From the NCBI GenBank assembly GCA_024401495.1, contig JAKSKW010000002.1:1-64000 (forward strand): a DNA stretch of 64,000 nt. The letters run 5' to 3'. Below, in pieces: positions 43,097-51,652 of this stretch (positions are counted from its first letter, which is position 1; each line of letters starts with the position of its first letter). The stretch is from Paludibacteraceae bacterium. Its GTDB lineage: Bacteria > Bacteroidota > Bacteroidia > Bacteroidales > Paludibacteraceae. The position numbers and the translations under genes are program-made. The notes below the pieces were generated by a model, which was given only the letters and a program-made list of their open reading frames with translations, was not told the origin of the DNA and did not search any database.

Positions 43097-43501
43097 ATGA
43101 TTTGTGCAGTAATAGACACTAATGTTATTGTTTCGTCGTTAATTTCAAAGAATCCAGAATCTCCAACAGTTAAGGTGGTTGAGATGGTGTTTGAAGGAAA
43201 TGTAAAACCTTTGTATAATGATGAGATTATTGCAGAATACGAGGAAGTATTAAAACGTCCCAAGTTCAAGTTTGAACACTTCAAAATAGATGCAATAATC
43301 ACTTATATCAAGGATTTTGGAATATCCACATCACGAACATCTTTTGAAGGGTCTTTGCCAGACGAATCTGACCGCGTATTTTACGAAATTTCTCTAACGG
43401 AGGAAGATTCGTTTCTAGTGACAGGGAATTTAAAACATTATCCAGTAAGGCCACAAATCGTAACTCCGTCACAATTTATTGAAATTGTCAAAAACAAGTA
43501 G
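43097..43501 (+). CDS. PIN-domain putative toxin (COG1569 type)
   Basis: Protein of 134 residues. Acidic nuclease residues of a PIN domain: Asp7 in AVIDTNVIVSSLI, Glu in NDEIIAEYEEVLKRPKF near 43-50, Asp in LPDESDRVFYEISL near 91 and a final VTGNLKHYPV. Layout matches the family annotated as putative toxin-antitoxin system toxin component, PIN family. It would cut RNA when released from the RelB-like antitoxin encoded in front of it. Confidence 0.85.
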   Translation: MICAVIDTNVIVSSLISKNPESPTVKVVEMVFEGNVKPLYNDEIIAEYEEVLKRPKFKFEHFKIDAIITYIKDFGISTSRTSFEGSLPDESDRVFYEISLTEEDSFLVTGNLKHYPVRPQIVTPSQFIEIVKNK

Positions 43502-43592
43502 TTTTGATTATAGTCGTAAAGTATAATGCCCATGTTTTTGAAAAATCGCCTCCACAAACCTTAATCATAAAAATCAATTAAAATTAGGTGTT

Positions 43593-43724
43593 ATGTGGAA
43601 CAAAGTAGATAAGTCGGAATTCAATCTTGTTAATAACGGATTCTATTATGAGGTAGGAAATCGTTATGGATTTATTAATGGTGCTACAGCGTGGGTGGCA
43701 GTACCAATGTCGCGGAAAACATAA
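43593..43724 (+). CDS. Possible 43-aa ORF of unknown nature
   Basis: ATG-initiated frame encoding MWNKVDKSEFNLVNNGFYYE and a further 23 residues. No recognisable motif, promoter or partner; it could be a remnant of a larger gene or chance. Listed because it is the only candidate in the gap between the PIN gene and the sulfhydrylase. Confidence 0.25.
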   Translation: MWNKVDKSEFNLVNNGFYYEVGNRYGFINGATAWVAVPMSRKT

Positions 43725-43932
43725 ACATAGAAAACGTTGGAATCCCCCAATCCATTGGTTTGTATCGTCAATTATGAATTATGAATTACAAATTATGAAT
43801 TAATTCAAAATCCCCATTCTCCAAACCGCATGAAAATGTGCCGTCGAAAGAAGAATATTCTACTTATTCTGCTAATTTATATTTATATATTCTTTCTTTT
43901 TAAATCTTCATAGCAGATTATCAAAGTCGCCA
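43725..43932. other. Intergenic region with ATTATGAATT-type repeats
   Basis: AATTATGAATT-like units recur at about 43768-43803; the rest is AT-rich. No riboswitch fold for the downstream sulfur gene was found by eye. Ends at the promoter at 43933. Confidence 0.5.
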
Positions 43933-43940
43933 TACCTTTG
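43933..43940 (+). promoter_or_regulatory. -7 promoter element of the sulfur-assimilation cluster
   Basis: TACCTTTG followed by CAATG, 57 bases before the ATG at 43997. Its position means the upstream in-frame ATG at 43943 would have almost no leader, supporting the later start. Confidence 0.65.
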
Positions 43941-43996
43941 CAATGTCAAAAGACAAAAACAATAACTTGATATTAACGATTAAAACGATAAAGACT

Positions 43997-45286
43997 ATGG
44001 CACAGAAAAAACTTCATTTCGAGACTCTACAACTTCATGTAGGACAGGAGAACCCAGATCCAGTAACAGGAGCTCGCGCAGTTCCTATTTACCAGACTAC
44101 TTCTTACGTTTTCAACAACTCTCAGCACGCTGCTGACCGTTTCGGTCTTCGTGACGCTGGTAACATCTACGGTCGTTTGACTAACTCTACTCAGGGTGTT
44201 TTTGAGGACCGTGTTGCAGCTCTTGAGGGTGGTGTTGCCGGACTTGCAGTAGCGTCTGGTGCAGCAGCAATCACTTACGCTCTACAGAACATTGCTCAGA
44301 ACGGTGATCACATCGTTGCTGCCGACAACATCTACGGTGGTTCTTACAACTTGATCACTCACACTCTAACAACTCAGGGTGTTGATTATTCAATCGTAGA
44401 TTTCTCAGACTACGATGCTATTGAGAAGGCAATCAAACCTAATACAAAGGTAATTTTCGCTGAGACACTTGGAAATCCAAACAGCGATGTGCTTGATATT
44501 GAAAAGGTAGCGGCTATCGCTCACAAGCACAATCTTCCTCTTATCATTGATAACACATTCGGAACTCCTTACTTGATCCGTCCACTTGAGCACGGTGCTG
44601 ATATCGTGGTTCACTCAGCTACTAAGTTTATCGGCGGTCACGGTTCTTCCCTTGGTGGTGTTATCGTAGACGGTGGAAAATTCGACTGGAAGGCTAACGC
44701 GGACAAGTTCCCTACACTTGCTAAGCCAGACCCATCATACCACGGTGCAGTGTTTGCTGACGTCGCAGGTGCAGCAGCATTCGTGACTCGTATTCGTGCG
44801 GTGATCCTTCGTGATACAGGCGCAACACTTTCACCATTCAACGCATTCATCCTTCTTCAGGGTCTTGAGACTCTTTCATTGAGAGTTGAGCGCCACGTGG
44901 AGAACGCATTGAAGGTGGTTGATTTCCTAAGCAAGAATCCAAAGGTGGAGAAGGTTAACCACCCGTCGCTTGCAAGCCACAGAGATAACGTTCTTTACAA
45001 GAAATATTTCCCTAATGGTGGAGCTTCAATCTTCACATTCGAGATCAAGGGCGGTCAGGAAGCAGCTTGGAAGTTCATCGATTCACTAAAGATATTCTCT
45101 CTTCTTGCTAATGTAGCCGACGTGAAGAGCCTTGTGATCCACCCATTCACAACTACTCACTCTCAGCTTTCTCCTGAGGAGGCAGCTCAGCAGCACATCA
45201 CTCCGTCGACAATCAGATTGAGTATCGGTACTGAGCATATCGACGATATCCTTGACGATTTGAAGCAGGCATTCGATGCAATCTGA
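43997..45286 (+). CDS. metY: O-acetylhomoserine aminocarboxypropyltransferase (sulfhydrylase)
   Basis: About 429 residues from the ATG at 43997 (MAQKKLHFETLQLHVGQ). A Cys/Met-metabolism PLP enzyme: TTSYVFNNSQHAADRF near 35, LAVASGAAAITYAL near 80, PLP lysine in VVHSATKFIGGHGSSLGGVI near 205, and C-terminal HPFTTTHSQLSPEEAAQQ with the usual late Arg. It uses sulfide and O-acetylhomoserine to give homocysteine. With cysK in the same cluster it covers both routes of sulfide assimilation. Strong codon bias. Confidence 0.93.
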   Translation: MAQKKLHFETLQLHVGQENPDPVTGARAVPIYQTTSYVFNNSQHAADRFGLRDAGNIYGRLTNSTQGVFEDRVAALEGGVAGLAVASGAAAITYALQNIAQNGDHIVAADNIYGGSYNLITHTLTTQGVDYSIVDFSDYDAIEKAIKPNTKVIFAETLGNPNSDVLDIEKVAAIAHKHNLPLIIDNTFGTPYLIRPLEHGADIVVHSATKFIGGHGSSLGGVIVDGGKFDWKANADKFPTLAKPDPSYHGAVFADVAGAAAFVTRIRAVILRDTGATLSPFNAFILLQGLETLSLRVERHVENALKVVDFLSKNPKVEKVNHPSLASHRDNVLYKKYFPNGGASIFTFEIKGGQEAAWKFIDSLKIFSLLANVADVKSLVIHPFTTTHSQLSPEEAAQQHITPSTIRLSIGTEHIDDILDDLKQAFDAI

Positions 45287-45365
45287 AAAACGAAAACGAT
45301 GACGAAAACGAAAACATAACGGTTAATTATTATTTATTAATTCTTAACTATTAATTATAAAGACT
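45287..45365. repeat. GAAAACG and TTAATTATTA theme repeats between metY and GNAT
   Basis: Imperfect tandem units of GAAAACG (45288-45318) run into TTAATTATTAATT-type units (45321-45360). A corresponding TTAACG/GTTAACG theme lies behind the GNAT gene at 45832-45855. Confidence 0.65.
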
Positions 45366-45833
45366 ATGGCACAGATTGAAACATGGAAACCCCAATATAC
45401 GAAATCATTCGAAGCTCTCAACCGTGGTTGGATTACTCGCTTCTTCGACGAAAACGCAATCGAGCCATTTGAGGTTGAACTTCTCACTCATCCCGACAGA
45501 GAGATCCTTAACAAAGGTGGTCATCTTTTCTTCGCCACTGAAGACGGGAATGTTCTTGGATGTGTGGCTCTGCTAAAGCACGGAGAATCTGAATATGAAA
45601 TCTCCAAACTTGCGGTGGATCCGGCAGCACAGGGAAAGGGAGTGGCTAAGCTATTGTTTGAAGCGATTTTCAACTACGCTAAAGACAACAACATTGATAA
45701 ACTAATCTTGGAATCCAACACGAGATTGAAAGCGGCTATGGGCCTCTACAACAAGTACGGATTCAGCGAAGTGAAGGATTTCACTCCTCACTACACAAGA
45801 GTAAACATTAAATTTGAGAAATTATTGAATTAA
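45366..45833 (+). CDS. GNAT family N-acetyltransferase
   Basis: Protein of 155 residues. Acetyl-CoA loop at about 80-95: LAVDPAAQGKGVAKLLF; C-terminal NTRLKAAMGLYNKYGF is the typical GNAT end. Substrate unknown; lying between metY and cysK suggests acetylation linked to sulfur amino acids, which is only an inference. Flanked on both sides by short simple repeats (GAAAACG and TTAACG types). Confidence 0.88.
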   Translation: MAQIETWKPQYTKSFEALNRGWITRFFDENAIEPFEVELLTHPDREILNKGGHLFFATEDGNVLGCVALLKHGESEYEISKLAVDPAAQGKGVAKLLFEAIFNYAKDNNIDKLILESNTRLKAAMGLYNKYGFSEVKDFTPHYTRVNIKFEKLLN

Positions 45834-45887
45834 CGTTGACGCTAACGTTAACGTTGAAAAACAAAAACATTAAAACTATTACAGACT

Positions 45888-46814
45888 ATGGCACAGATTT
45901 ATAATAACTTCACAGACCTAATCGGTCGTACTCCATTGGTAAGACTAAGCAACATTGAGAAGGAGGAGAACCTTCAGGCAAGACTTTTGGTTAAGGTTGA
46001 GGCTTTCAACCCTGGTGGAAGCGTAAAGGATCGTATCGCACTTGCAATGATTGAGCAGGCAGAGAAAGACGGTTTGCTTAAGCAGGGTGGTGTTATCGTC
46101 GAGCCAACAAGTGGTAACACAGGTATCGGTCTTGCATGGGTAGGTGCGGTTAAAGGATATAAGGTGATCATCGTAATGCCAGAGACAATGAGTGTCGAGC
46201 GCAGAAAGTTGATCGCGGCTTACGGAGCAGAGCTTGTTTTGACTCCAGGTAGTGAAGGAATGAAGGGTGCAATTGCAAAGGCTAAGGAGATCGTAGAGTC
46301 GACTCCAGGTTCATTCTTGCCATTGCAGTTTGAGAACGCTGCCAACCCAGCAATCCACGAGAATACAACTGCAGAGGAGATCTGGAAAGATACAGATGGC
46401 GACGTGGATATCTTCGTCGCAGGAGTTGGAACTGGTGGTACAGTCAGTGGTGTTTCAAAGGGATTGAAGTCACACAAGTCATCAGTTAAGGCTGTGGCAG
46501 TAGAGCCATCAGCAAGTGCAGTGCTTTCAGGTAACGCTCCTGGCCCACACAAAATCCAGGGAATCGGAGCTGGTTTTGAGCCAAAGAACTTCAACAGAGA
46601 GTATATCGACGAGATTCTTACTGTCAGCAACGAAGATGCGATTGCAACAGCACAACGTCTTGGAAGAAACGGTTTCTTCGCAGGAATCTCATCAGGTGCA
46701 TCTTTGTACACAGCCATTCAGGTGGCAAAACGTCCTGAGAACAAGGGTAAGACAATCGTCGCACTTCTTCCAGACACAGGAGAGCGTTATTTGTCTACAG
46801 CGTTGGCAGAATAA
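45888..46814 (+). CDS. cysK: Cysteine synthase A (O-acetylserine sulfhydrylase)
   Basis: Protein of 308 residues. PLP lysine in [16 protein letters not shown] near 44, substrate loop [12 protein letters not shown] near 70, and the phosphate-binding [18 protein letters not shown] near 178; late [11 protein letters not shown]. It makes cysteine from O-acetylserine and sulfide. Full length, strongly codon-biased. The start context AGACTATGGCACAGATT is identical to that of the GNAT gene before it and nearly so to metY. Confidence 0.96.
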   Translation: MAQIYNNFTDLIGRTPLVRLSNIEKEENLQARLLVKVEAFNPGGSVKDRIALAMIEQAEKDGLLKQGGVIVEPTSGNTGIGLAWVGAVKGYKVIIVMPETMSVERRKLIAAYGAELVLTPGSEGMKGAIAKAKEIVESTPGSFLPLQFENAANPAIHENTTAEEIWKDTDGDVDIFVAGVGTGGTVSGVSKGLKSHKSSVKAVAVEPSASAVLSGNAPGPHKIQGIGAGFEPKNFNREYIDEILTVSNEDAIATAQRLGRNGFFAGISSGASLYTAIQVAKRPENKGKTIVALLPDTGERYLSTALAE

Positions 46815-46903
46815 TAATCAAATCGTTTTGGCAATCCCCTGTGATTGCCAAACACGCATAAATAGACTTTCGAAGTTATGCTATAATATCGTTTTAATCA
46901 GAA

Positions 46904-46937
46904 GGGCATGTCGAAAAGACATGCCCTAATTTTTTTG
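46904..46937 (+). terminator. Rho-independent terminator of the sulfur cluster
   Basis: GGGCATGTC-gaaaa-GACATGCCC, a perfect 9-bp stem followed by TAATTTTTTT. A second hairpin without T tract (TTTGGCAATC / GATTGCCAAA, 46827-46852) precedes it. Confidence 0.87.
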
Positions 46938-47042
46938 TCGTAAAGGAAAGTTGTGGCATAAAAATCATTAATATTGATTGTTATGTATGATATGACCTTT
47001 TTAGGCATAGTTTGTGAGGTGAATTTATAAAAAGATTATATC

Positions 47043-47969
47043 ATGACTCTTGTGTATTTGGCAGTGGCTATCGTTGTCGTTTGGATAGCATTCGGATTCT
47101 TTTTCCTACATATTTCCGTTTACAAGGATACGGTAGGACGTGTGGAGGCAAACTTTAGAAAACAATTTAATGCGGAACATCCTGAATTTCTTTCTTGGTT
47201 CGACGCGTTGCTTTCCGACGGTAAGGTGGAGGATCATTATATCACCAATCCGAAAGGCCTACGTTTGCATGCCTACTTTATTCCTTGTGAGGAAGCAAAG
47301 GGCACAGTGATTCTTGTGCACGGATACACAGGCTGTTCGATCCAGACATTGCCACATGCAAAGATGTATCTAGAGAAGTTTCATTTCAACGTGGTGATGG
47401 TGGATTTGGCTCACCATGCTGGAAGTGATGGCCACGTGACAGGTATGGGATGGCCTGACCGTTTGGACGTCTTGCAGTGGGTATCGGAGGTTAATAACCA
47501 TTTCGACGCTTCTCTTCCTGTGGTGCTACACGGCTTATCGATGGGTGGAGCATGTGTGGTGATGTGTGCGGAGGAAGGATTGCCTGCTTGTGTGAAAGCC
47601 GTCGTCGACGATAGTGGATTCACGTCGGCATTCGCTGTGTTTAGCCGAGAGATGAAACTTAAGATGCATTTGCCTGCATTCCCGCTTTTGTACAGTGCAA
47701 GTCTGCTTTGTAAGATAAAGGAAGGATGGTCGTTTAAGGAAGCGTCGTCTATCAAAAAATTGGAGGACGTGGAGATTCCGCTTCTTATCATTCATGGCGA
47801 CGCGGATACAAGAGTCCCATTGTCGGAAGGAAAACGAATCATGGCGACGAAGAAAAAGAATACTGAGATGTGGTTGGTGGAAGGTGGTACGCATATCAAC
47901 GCCATTACAGAGCAACCTGAAAAGTATGAGCAGGTTGTGTCTGATTTCTTGAATAAGACATTGAAATAA
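47043..47969 (+). CDS. Membrane-anchored alpha/beta hydrolase
   Basis: Protein of 308 residues: N-terminal membrane helix (LVYLAVAIVVVWIAFGFFFLHI), then an alpha/beta hydrolase. Oxyanion region VILVHGYTGCS near 97, nucleophile Ser in VLHGLSMGGACVV near 166, Asp in IIHGDADTRVP near 250, and His in VEGGTHINAI near 283: a complete triad. Similar to BAAT/DUF-type hydrolases related to cinnamoyl esterases (COG1073). Substrate unknown. Single gene with its own terminator. Confidence 0.86.
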   Translation: MTLVYLAVAIVVVWIAFGFFFLHISVYKDTVGRVEANFRKQFNAEHPEFLSWFDALLSDGKVEDHYITNPKGLRLHAYFIPCEEAKGTVILVHGYTGCSIQTLPHAKMYLEKFHFNVVMVDLAHHAGSDGHVTGMGWPDRLDVLQWVSEVNNHFDASLPVVLHGLSMGGACVVMCAEEGLPACVKAVVDDSGFTSAFAVFSREMKLKMHLPAFPLLYSASLLCKIKEGWSFKEASSIKKLEDVEIPLLIIHGDADTRVPLSEGKRIMATKKKNTEMWLVEGGTHINAITEQPEKYEQVVSDFLNKTLK

Positions 47970-48028
47970 ATTTATGCAATTTCGGAGTTGTATTCTGAAA
48001 TTACATAGAATTGAGATTAAAATAAAAC

Positions 48029-48062
48029 GGCTGTGCTTCATTCGTGAAACACAGCCTTTTTT
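48029..48062 (+). terminator. Rho-independent terminator
   Basis: GGCTGTGcTTCA-ttcg-TGAAaCACAGCC followed by six T, behind the hydrolase gene. Confidence 0.87.
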
Positions 48063-48092
48063 ATTGTGGTTAATAAATTCCAAAAATCGATT

Positions 48093-48143
48093 GGCATCCA
48101 CAAGGGATTGCTATAATGGGCATCCACAAGGGATTGCCCCTAC
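48093..48143. repeat. Two tandem GGCATCCACAAGGGATTGC units
   Basis: The 19-base unit occurs at 48093-48111 and 48119-48137 (26-base period). The second is extended to GGGCATCC-acaa-GGGATTGCCCCTAC, a palindrome of the GGGCAACCACAAGGGTTGCCCCTAC type that I recall as a dispersed repeat in Bacteroidetes genomes. It ends at the DUF1893 stop. Confidence 0.75.
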
Positions 48144-48526
48144 ACAGAAAATTCGTCGTTGAAGAATGCACTGATTTTCTTGATGCCTTCCTCTGCTTCG
48201 AATATCTCACGAAGGAGATTCTCGATAGGGCACTGACCGTCGTTCTTACGGTTGATGATCATCGGCACAATCTCTCTTGCGACGACGGGAATACCAGCCT
48301 TCTGCATCATGTCGAGTCCAGCTCTACTGATCACTCCAACGTTCAGGTGTTTGATGCCACCTGCTATAAGGAAACAGGCTGCACCTTTGCCGATGAGAAT
48401 GTCAGTCACTGTCGCACCACGCAAAACCTCACGTCGCTCTTTATAAATGCGACGCAATGCTTTGATTCCCATCTCGTTGGCTGTGATGGTTTCGCCTGAT
48501 GCCGTCTCTATAATCAATTTATCCAT
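48140..48526 (-). CDS. DUF1893 family protein
   Basis: Protein of 128 residues: GIKALRRIYKERREVLRGATVTDILIGKGAACFLIAGGIKHLNVGVIS is the conserved DUF1893 core, with a late CPIENLLREI. Small soluble protein, function unknown; related to cytidine-deaminase-like folds in some annotations. Followed by the aldo/keto reductase and Fe-S genes on the same strand upstream, so possibly last in that unit. Confidence 0.85.
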   Translation of the reverse strand: MDKLIIETASGETITANEMGIKALRRIYKERREVLRGATVTDILIGKGAACFLIAGGIKHLNVGVISRAGLDMMQKAGIPVVAREIVPMIINRKNDGQCPIENLLREIFEAEEGIKKISAFFNDEFSV

Positions 48527-48570
48527 CTCTTCTCTAAACCCTTTTCTCTAAGCTCTAAGCTCTTTTCTCT

Positions 48571-49962
48571 TCAATCCATTGATTGCTTCAAGCTCTCCAC
48601 ATACTTGTCGATTCTCTGCATTTCGCCTGGAATATCGATGTTCTGCGGACAGTGGCTCTTACAGATTCCACATCCGATACAGTGGTCTGCCTGACGCAAT
48701 TTTGGCACCGAACGGTCGTAACCCATTAGGAATGCGCGACGAGCCTCTGCATAGTTCTCATCCTGGTTGTTAAGAGATACGTTACCCTCGTTGATGCACT
48801 TGTTGTAGTGCTGGAAGATACCTGGAATATTGATACCGTAAGGGCATGGCATACAGTACTGGCAACCAGTACATGGCACGCTTGGGTATCTCAACATTGC
48901 CTGCGCTACCTCCTCAAGCAAAGCAAGCTCATCTTCTGTGCATGGCTCAACAGGTGAATATGTATCCACGTTCTCCTTGACATTCTCCATGTATGTCATT
49001 CCGCTCAACACAGTAAGCACGTTAGGGAATGAACCAAGATAACGCAAAGCCCATTTTGCAACTGAATCCTCAGGGCGACGTGCTTTCAACTTGGCTGCGA
49101 TGAAACTTAGTGTGCTTGCCAAACGACCGCCAAGAAGTGGCTCCATGATGATTGCAGGGATATTACGTTTCTCCAACTCTGCATATAGATACTCTGCATT
49201 TGTGTTGGCTGGGTTGACCTCCTTTGCGTGTAGCCAATCCACGTAGTTCATCTGAATCTGCACGAAATCCCATTTCACCTTGTCGTGCATAGCAAGAGCA
49301 CGGTCGAAGATGGCGATATCACCGTGGTACGAGAATCCAAGATTACGGATTTTGCCTTTAGATCTTTCTTCTATAAGGAAGTCAAGGATTCCGTTCTCGA
49401 TGTATCTCTTCTCAAATGTCTGAGTAGAGTTGAACTCTCCATTTGTGCCGCCGATTGCGTGAAGAAGCATATAGTCGATAGTGTCCACCTGAAGCTCCTT
49501 GAAAGAGTTGTGGTACATCTCTATTGATTTTTCTCTGCTCCACAATTCCTGAGCAAAATTAGAAAGCTTAGTGGCAATGAAATATTTCTCTCGTGGAATA
49601 CGTTTAAGGGCGATACCCATGTGGTGCTCGCTTCGTCCCTGGCAGTAAACAGGGGATGTGTCGAAATAGTTGATTCCGTGCTCGATGGCGTAGTCGACGT
49701 GGGCGTTCAACTCCTCCTGGTCGATCTCAATATCTTTCTGCTCTCTTGCGCTTCCATGCTGGACAGTTGGGAGACGCATACAGCCGTAGCCAAGAAGCGA
49801 GATTTTGTCGCCTGTAGTTGGCACAGTGCGGTATGTCATTTCGCCAGTCGGTTTCTGGCTCTGAGTTCCGATAATCTCCTTCGTCTTTTCATCAGTACAA
49901 GCTGCCAAACCCATAGTGGCAGTGGCTGCTGACAAACGTTTTAGAAAATCTCTACGATCCAT
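48571..49962 (-). CDS. Tat-exported aldo/keto reductase with C-terminal 4Fe-4S ferredoxin domain
   Basis: Protein of 463 residues. N-terminal Tat-type signal MDRRDFLKRLSAATATMGLAAC with a lipobox Cys. Aldo/keto reductase barrel at about 40-370: Asp/Tyr in INYFDTSPVYCQG, Lys in FIATKLSNF and His in YMLLHAIGG form the usual tetrad. C-terminal clusters: CTGCQYCMPCPYG near 375 and CIGCGICKSHCPQNID near 435. This family is common in anaerobes; electrons probably pass between the flavin/NADPH-independent barrel and Fe-S partner proteins. The next gene upstream encodes such a partner. Confidence 0.9.
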   Translation of the reverse strand: MDRRDFLKRLSAATATMGLAACTDEKTKEIIGTQSQKPTGEMTYRTVPTTGDKISLLGYGCMRLPTVQHGSAREQKDIEIDQEELNAHVDYAIEHGINYFDTSPVYCQGRSEHHMGIALKRIPREKYFIATKLSNFAQELWSREKSIEMYHNSFKELQVDTIDYMLLHAIGGTNGEFNSTQTFEKRYIENGILDFLIEERSKGKIRNLGFSYHGDIAIFDRALAMHDKVKWDFVQIQMNYVDWLHAKEVNPANTNAEYLYAELEKRNIPAIIMEPLLGGRLASTLSFIAAKLKARRPEDSVAKWALRYLGSFPNVLTVLSGMTYMENVKENVDTYSPVEPCTEDELALLEEVAQAMLRYPSVPCTGCQYCMPCPYGINIPGIFQHYNKCINEGNVSLNNQDENYAEARRAFLMGYDRSVPKLRQADHCIGCGICKSHCPQNIDIPGEMQRIDKYVESLKQSMD

Positions 49963-49986
49963 ATATTGTGTTGTCTTTTTTCGTTA

Positions 49987-51546
49987 TTAGTCAATTCTGT
50001 GTACTCTGTGGCCCTCAACGTAGATTGCACTGTATGGCGATGAAGGACAAAGGTTCTCGCAAGCACCGCATCCGATACATCTCATTGGGTCGATCACTGG
50101 CATCTTTGCAGATGTTTCGTCTCCGTCAACAGTTGGTGCCATAGTGATTGCTCCGGCAGGACAGTGGCGGGCACAGTTGCCGCACGACACGCCTTTCTTC
50201 ATAGAGATACAGTTGTCGGCGATAAGCACTGCATGTCCGACGTGGGTAGCGCTCTTCTCAGCAAGGTCTGCAAGTGAGATGGCTCCTGTAGGGCAGACGT
50301 CGCTGCATCGTTTACACTCTGGTCGGCAGTAGCCCTTCTCGAAACTCATCACTGGAGTGAGCATAGATGAAAGGTCCTCGCTTGGGCGAAGCACACCGTT
50401 AGGGCAGGCTGTGATACAAAGTCCGCATGATGTACACACGTCTTCAATATGCTTGTATGATTTACTTCCTGGAGGAGTGATTCGATTCTCACGTTTAGGC
50501 TCCTTTTTCTCTGTGATCTCAGCCAAACCACCGTCGAACACTTTAGCCATACTCTTGCTCATTGCACTACCTGCAACGATAGCACCGACAGTAAGGAATG
50601 CTCGTTTAGATTCGTCTAGTGTATTTGAATTTTTTTCGTCTGATGAGACGCACGTCCGTGCGTCTCTACGTGCTTTTATTCTTTGGATGATATTAGGAGT
50701 CTTATCCTTGTCTGATGGTGTAGTGAAAGAGATAGCACCCTTGTTGCATGCTGAGATACAATCCATACAGTCGACGCACCTTGAAGAATCCACGATGCCA
50801 TTCTTCACGTCGATACAGGAAGCTTTACATTTCTTTGCGCAAAGTCCACATTTCACACACTTGTCGTGGTCGATGACTGGCTTCATCACCGGATTCTCTG
50901 CGAAGATGGAAAGGATAGTTCCGACTGGGCAGATAGTGTTGCAGTATGTACGTCCTCCACGGAAAGCAAGGATTGCGATAAGTGCAAGTGAGAATAGCGC
51001 GATTCCAAGCATCACGTAAGAGTAGTTAAGCTCTGCTGGCATTGCGTAAGTGTAAGTGCCTGCTGCTTCCGACGATGCTGCAAGATGCTCGGCAATGAAT
51101 CTGCCGACTGGGGCAAGTAGGGTAGTTGCCATACGTCCGAAGATGCTGTATGGTTCAAGCAAACCTACGATTGGGTATGCGCATATAATATATGAGGCGA
51201 TGAAAAGGAGTGCGACGATCAAACGCAACCATAGCTTCTCATTACTATATGAATACTTAATTTTCTGCTTCTTTGTCAGTCTGCCCAAGCGAGCCACGAT
51301 ATCCTGGAAGATACCAAGCGGACAGATCACAGAGCAGTAGATGCGTCCGAACAGTTTTGTCACAATCATTGTCGACAAGAAAGCCGCAATCAGACCTGCG
51401 GAGATAGAAGGGAAGAACTGGATGTCGACGCTCCATCCTAAATAGTGTCGTGCTATGCCGGTAGTGTCGCAGAAAAGAGTGACGATAGAGAGCATCATCA
51501 CCACTGCACAGAACACTCGTGCATACTTCAAAATATTGCTTTTCAT
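49987..51546 (-). CDS. NapH/NapG-like polyferredoxin membrane protein
   Basis: Protein of 519 residues. Residues 1-210 have about five membrane helices with the YCSVICPLGIFQD and YCNTICPVGTI motifs of NapH/YccM. Two ferredoxin clusters follow (CVKCGLCAKKC and CMDCISAC). After a linker, a second hydrophobic, Tat-like stretch (SKRAFLTVGAIVAGSAM) begins a NapG-like half with four more clusters (CTSCGLCITACP, CKRCSDVCP, CGNCARHCP, CIGCGACENLCP). It looks like an electron conduit across the membrane to the aldo/keto reductase downstream. An AGAGACG palindrome is read in frame in the linker. TATTTTTG (minus strand, 51567-51574) is the likely -7 element. Confidence 0.88.
   Translation of the reverse strand: MKSNILKYARVFCAVVMMLSIVTLFCDTTGIARHYLGWSVDIQFFPSISAGLIAAFLSTMIVTKLFGRIYCSVICPLGIFQDIVARLGRLTKKQKIKYSYSNEKLWLRLIVALLFIASYIICAYPIVGLLEPYSIFGRMATTLLAPVGRFIAEHLAASSEAAGTYTYAMPAELNYSYVMLGIALFSLALIAILAFRGGRTYCNTICPVGTILSIFAENPVMKPVIDHDKCVKCGLCAKKCKASCIDVKNGIVDSSRCVDCMDCISACNKGAISFTTPSDKDKTPNIIQRIKARRDARTCVSSDEKNSNTLDESKRAFLTVGAIVAGSAMSKSMAKVFDGGLAEITEKKEPKRENRITPPGSKSYKHIEDVCTSCGLCITACPNGVLRPSEDLSSMLTPVMSFEKGYCRPECKRCSDVCPTGAISLADLAEKSATHVGHAVLIADNCISMKKGVSCGNCARHCPAGAITMAPTVDGDETSAKMPVIDPMRCIGCGACENLCPSSPYSAIYVEGHRVHRID
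50645..50666. repeat. AGAGACG-type palindrome inside a coding region
   Basis: GAGACGCACG-tc-CGTGCGTCTC, a perfect 10-bp palindrome, flanked by TAC. It encodes the RRDARTCVSSD part of the linker between the NapH-like and NapG-like halves, keeping the frame open. Confidence 0.9.
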
Positions 51547-51652
51547 TTTGTTTATAGTTATTGTAGCAAAAATAGTGATTTTTTAAGAACCAATACCGAT
51601 TAGTCGGTAAAAAACTTTTGTTGGTCGGGAGAAAATTGGAGGTTTGGAAATA

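Noticed and set aside
43725..43996. SAM or related riboswitch before metY.
   Set aside because: The leader from the likely start site is only about 50 bases and shows no conserved core; the upstream part is AT-rich repeats.
50357..51019. Long plus-strand open frame (about 220 codons) opposite the polyferredoxin gene.
   Set aside because: It is a shadow of a gene with clear Fe-S motifs; its translation has no recognisable features.
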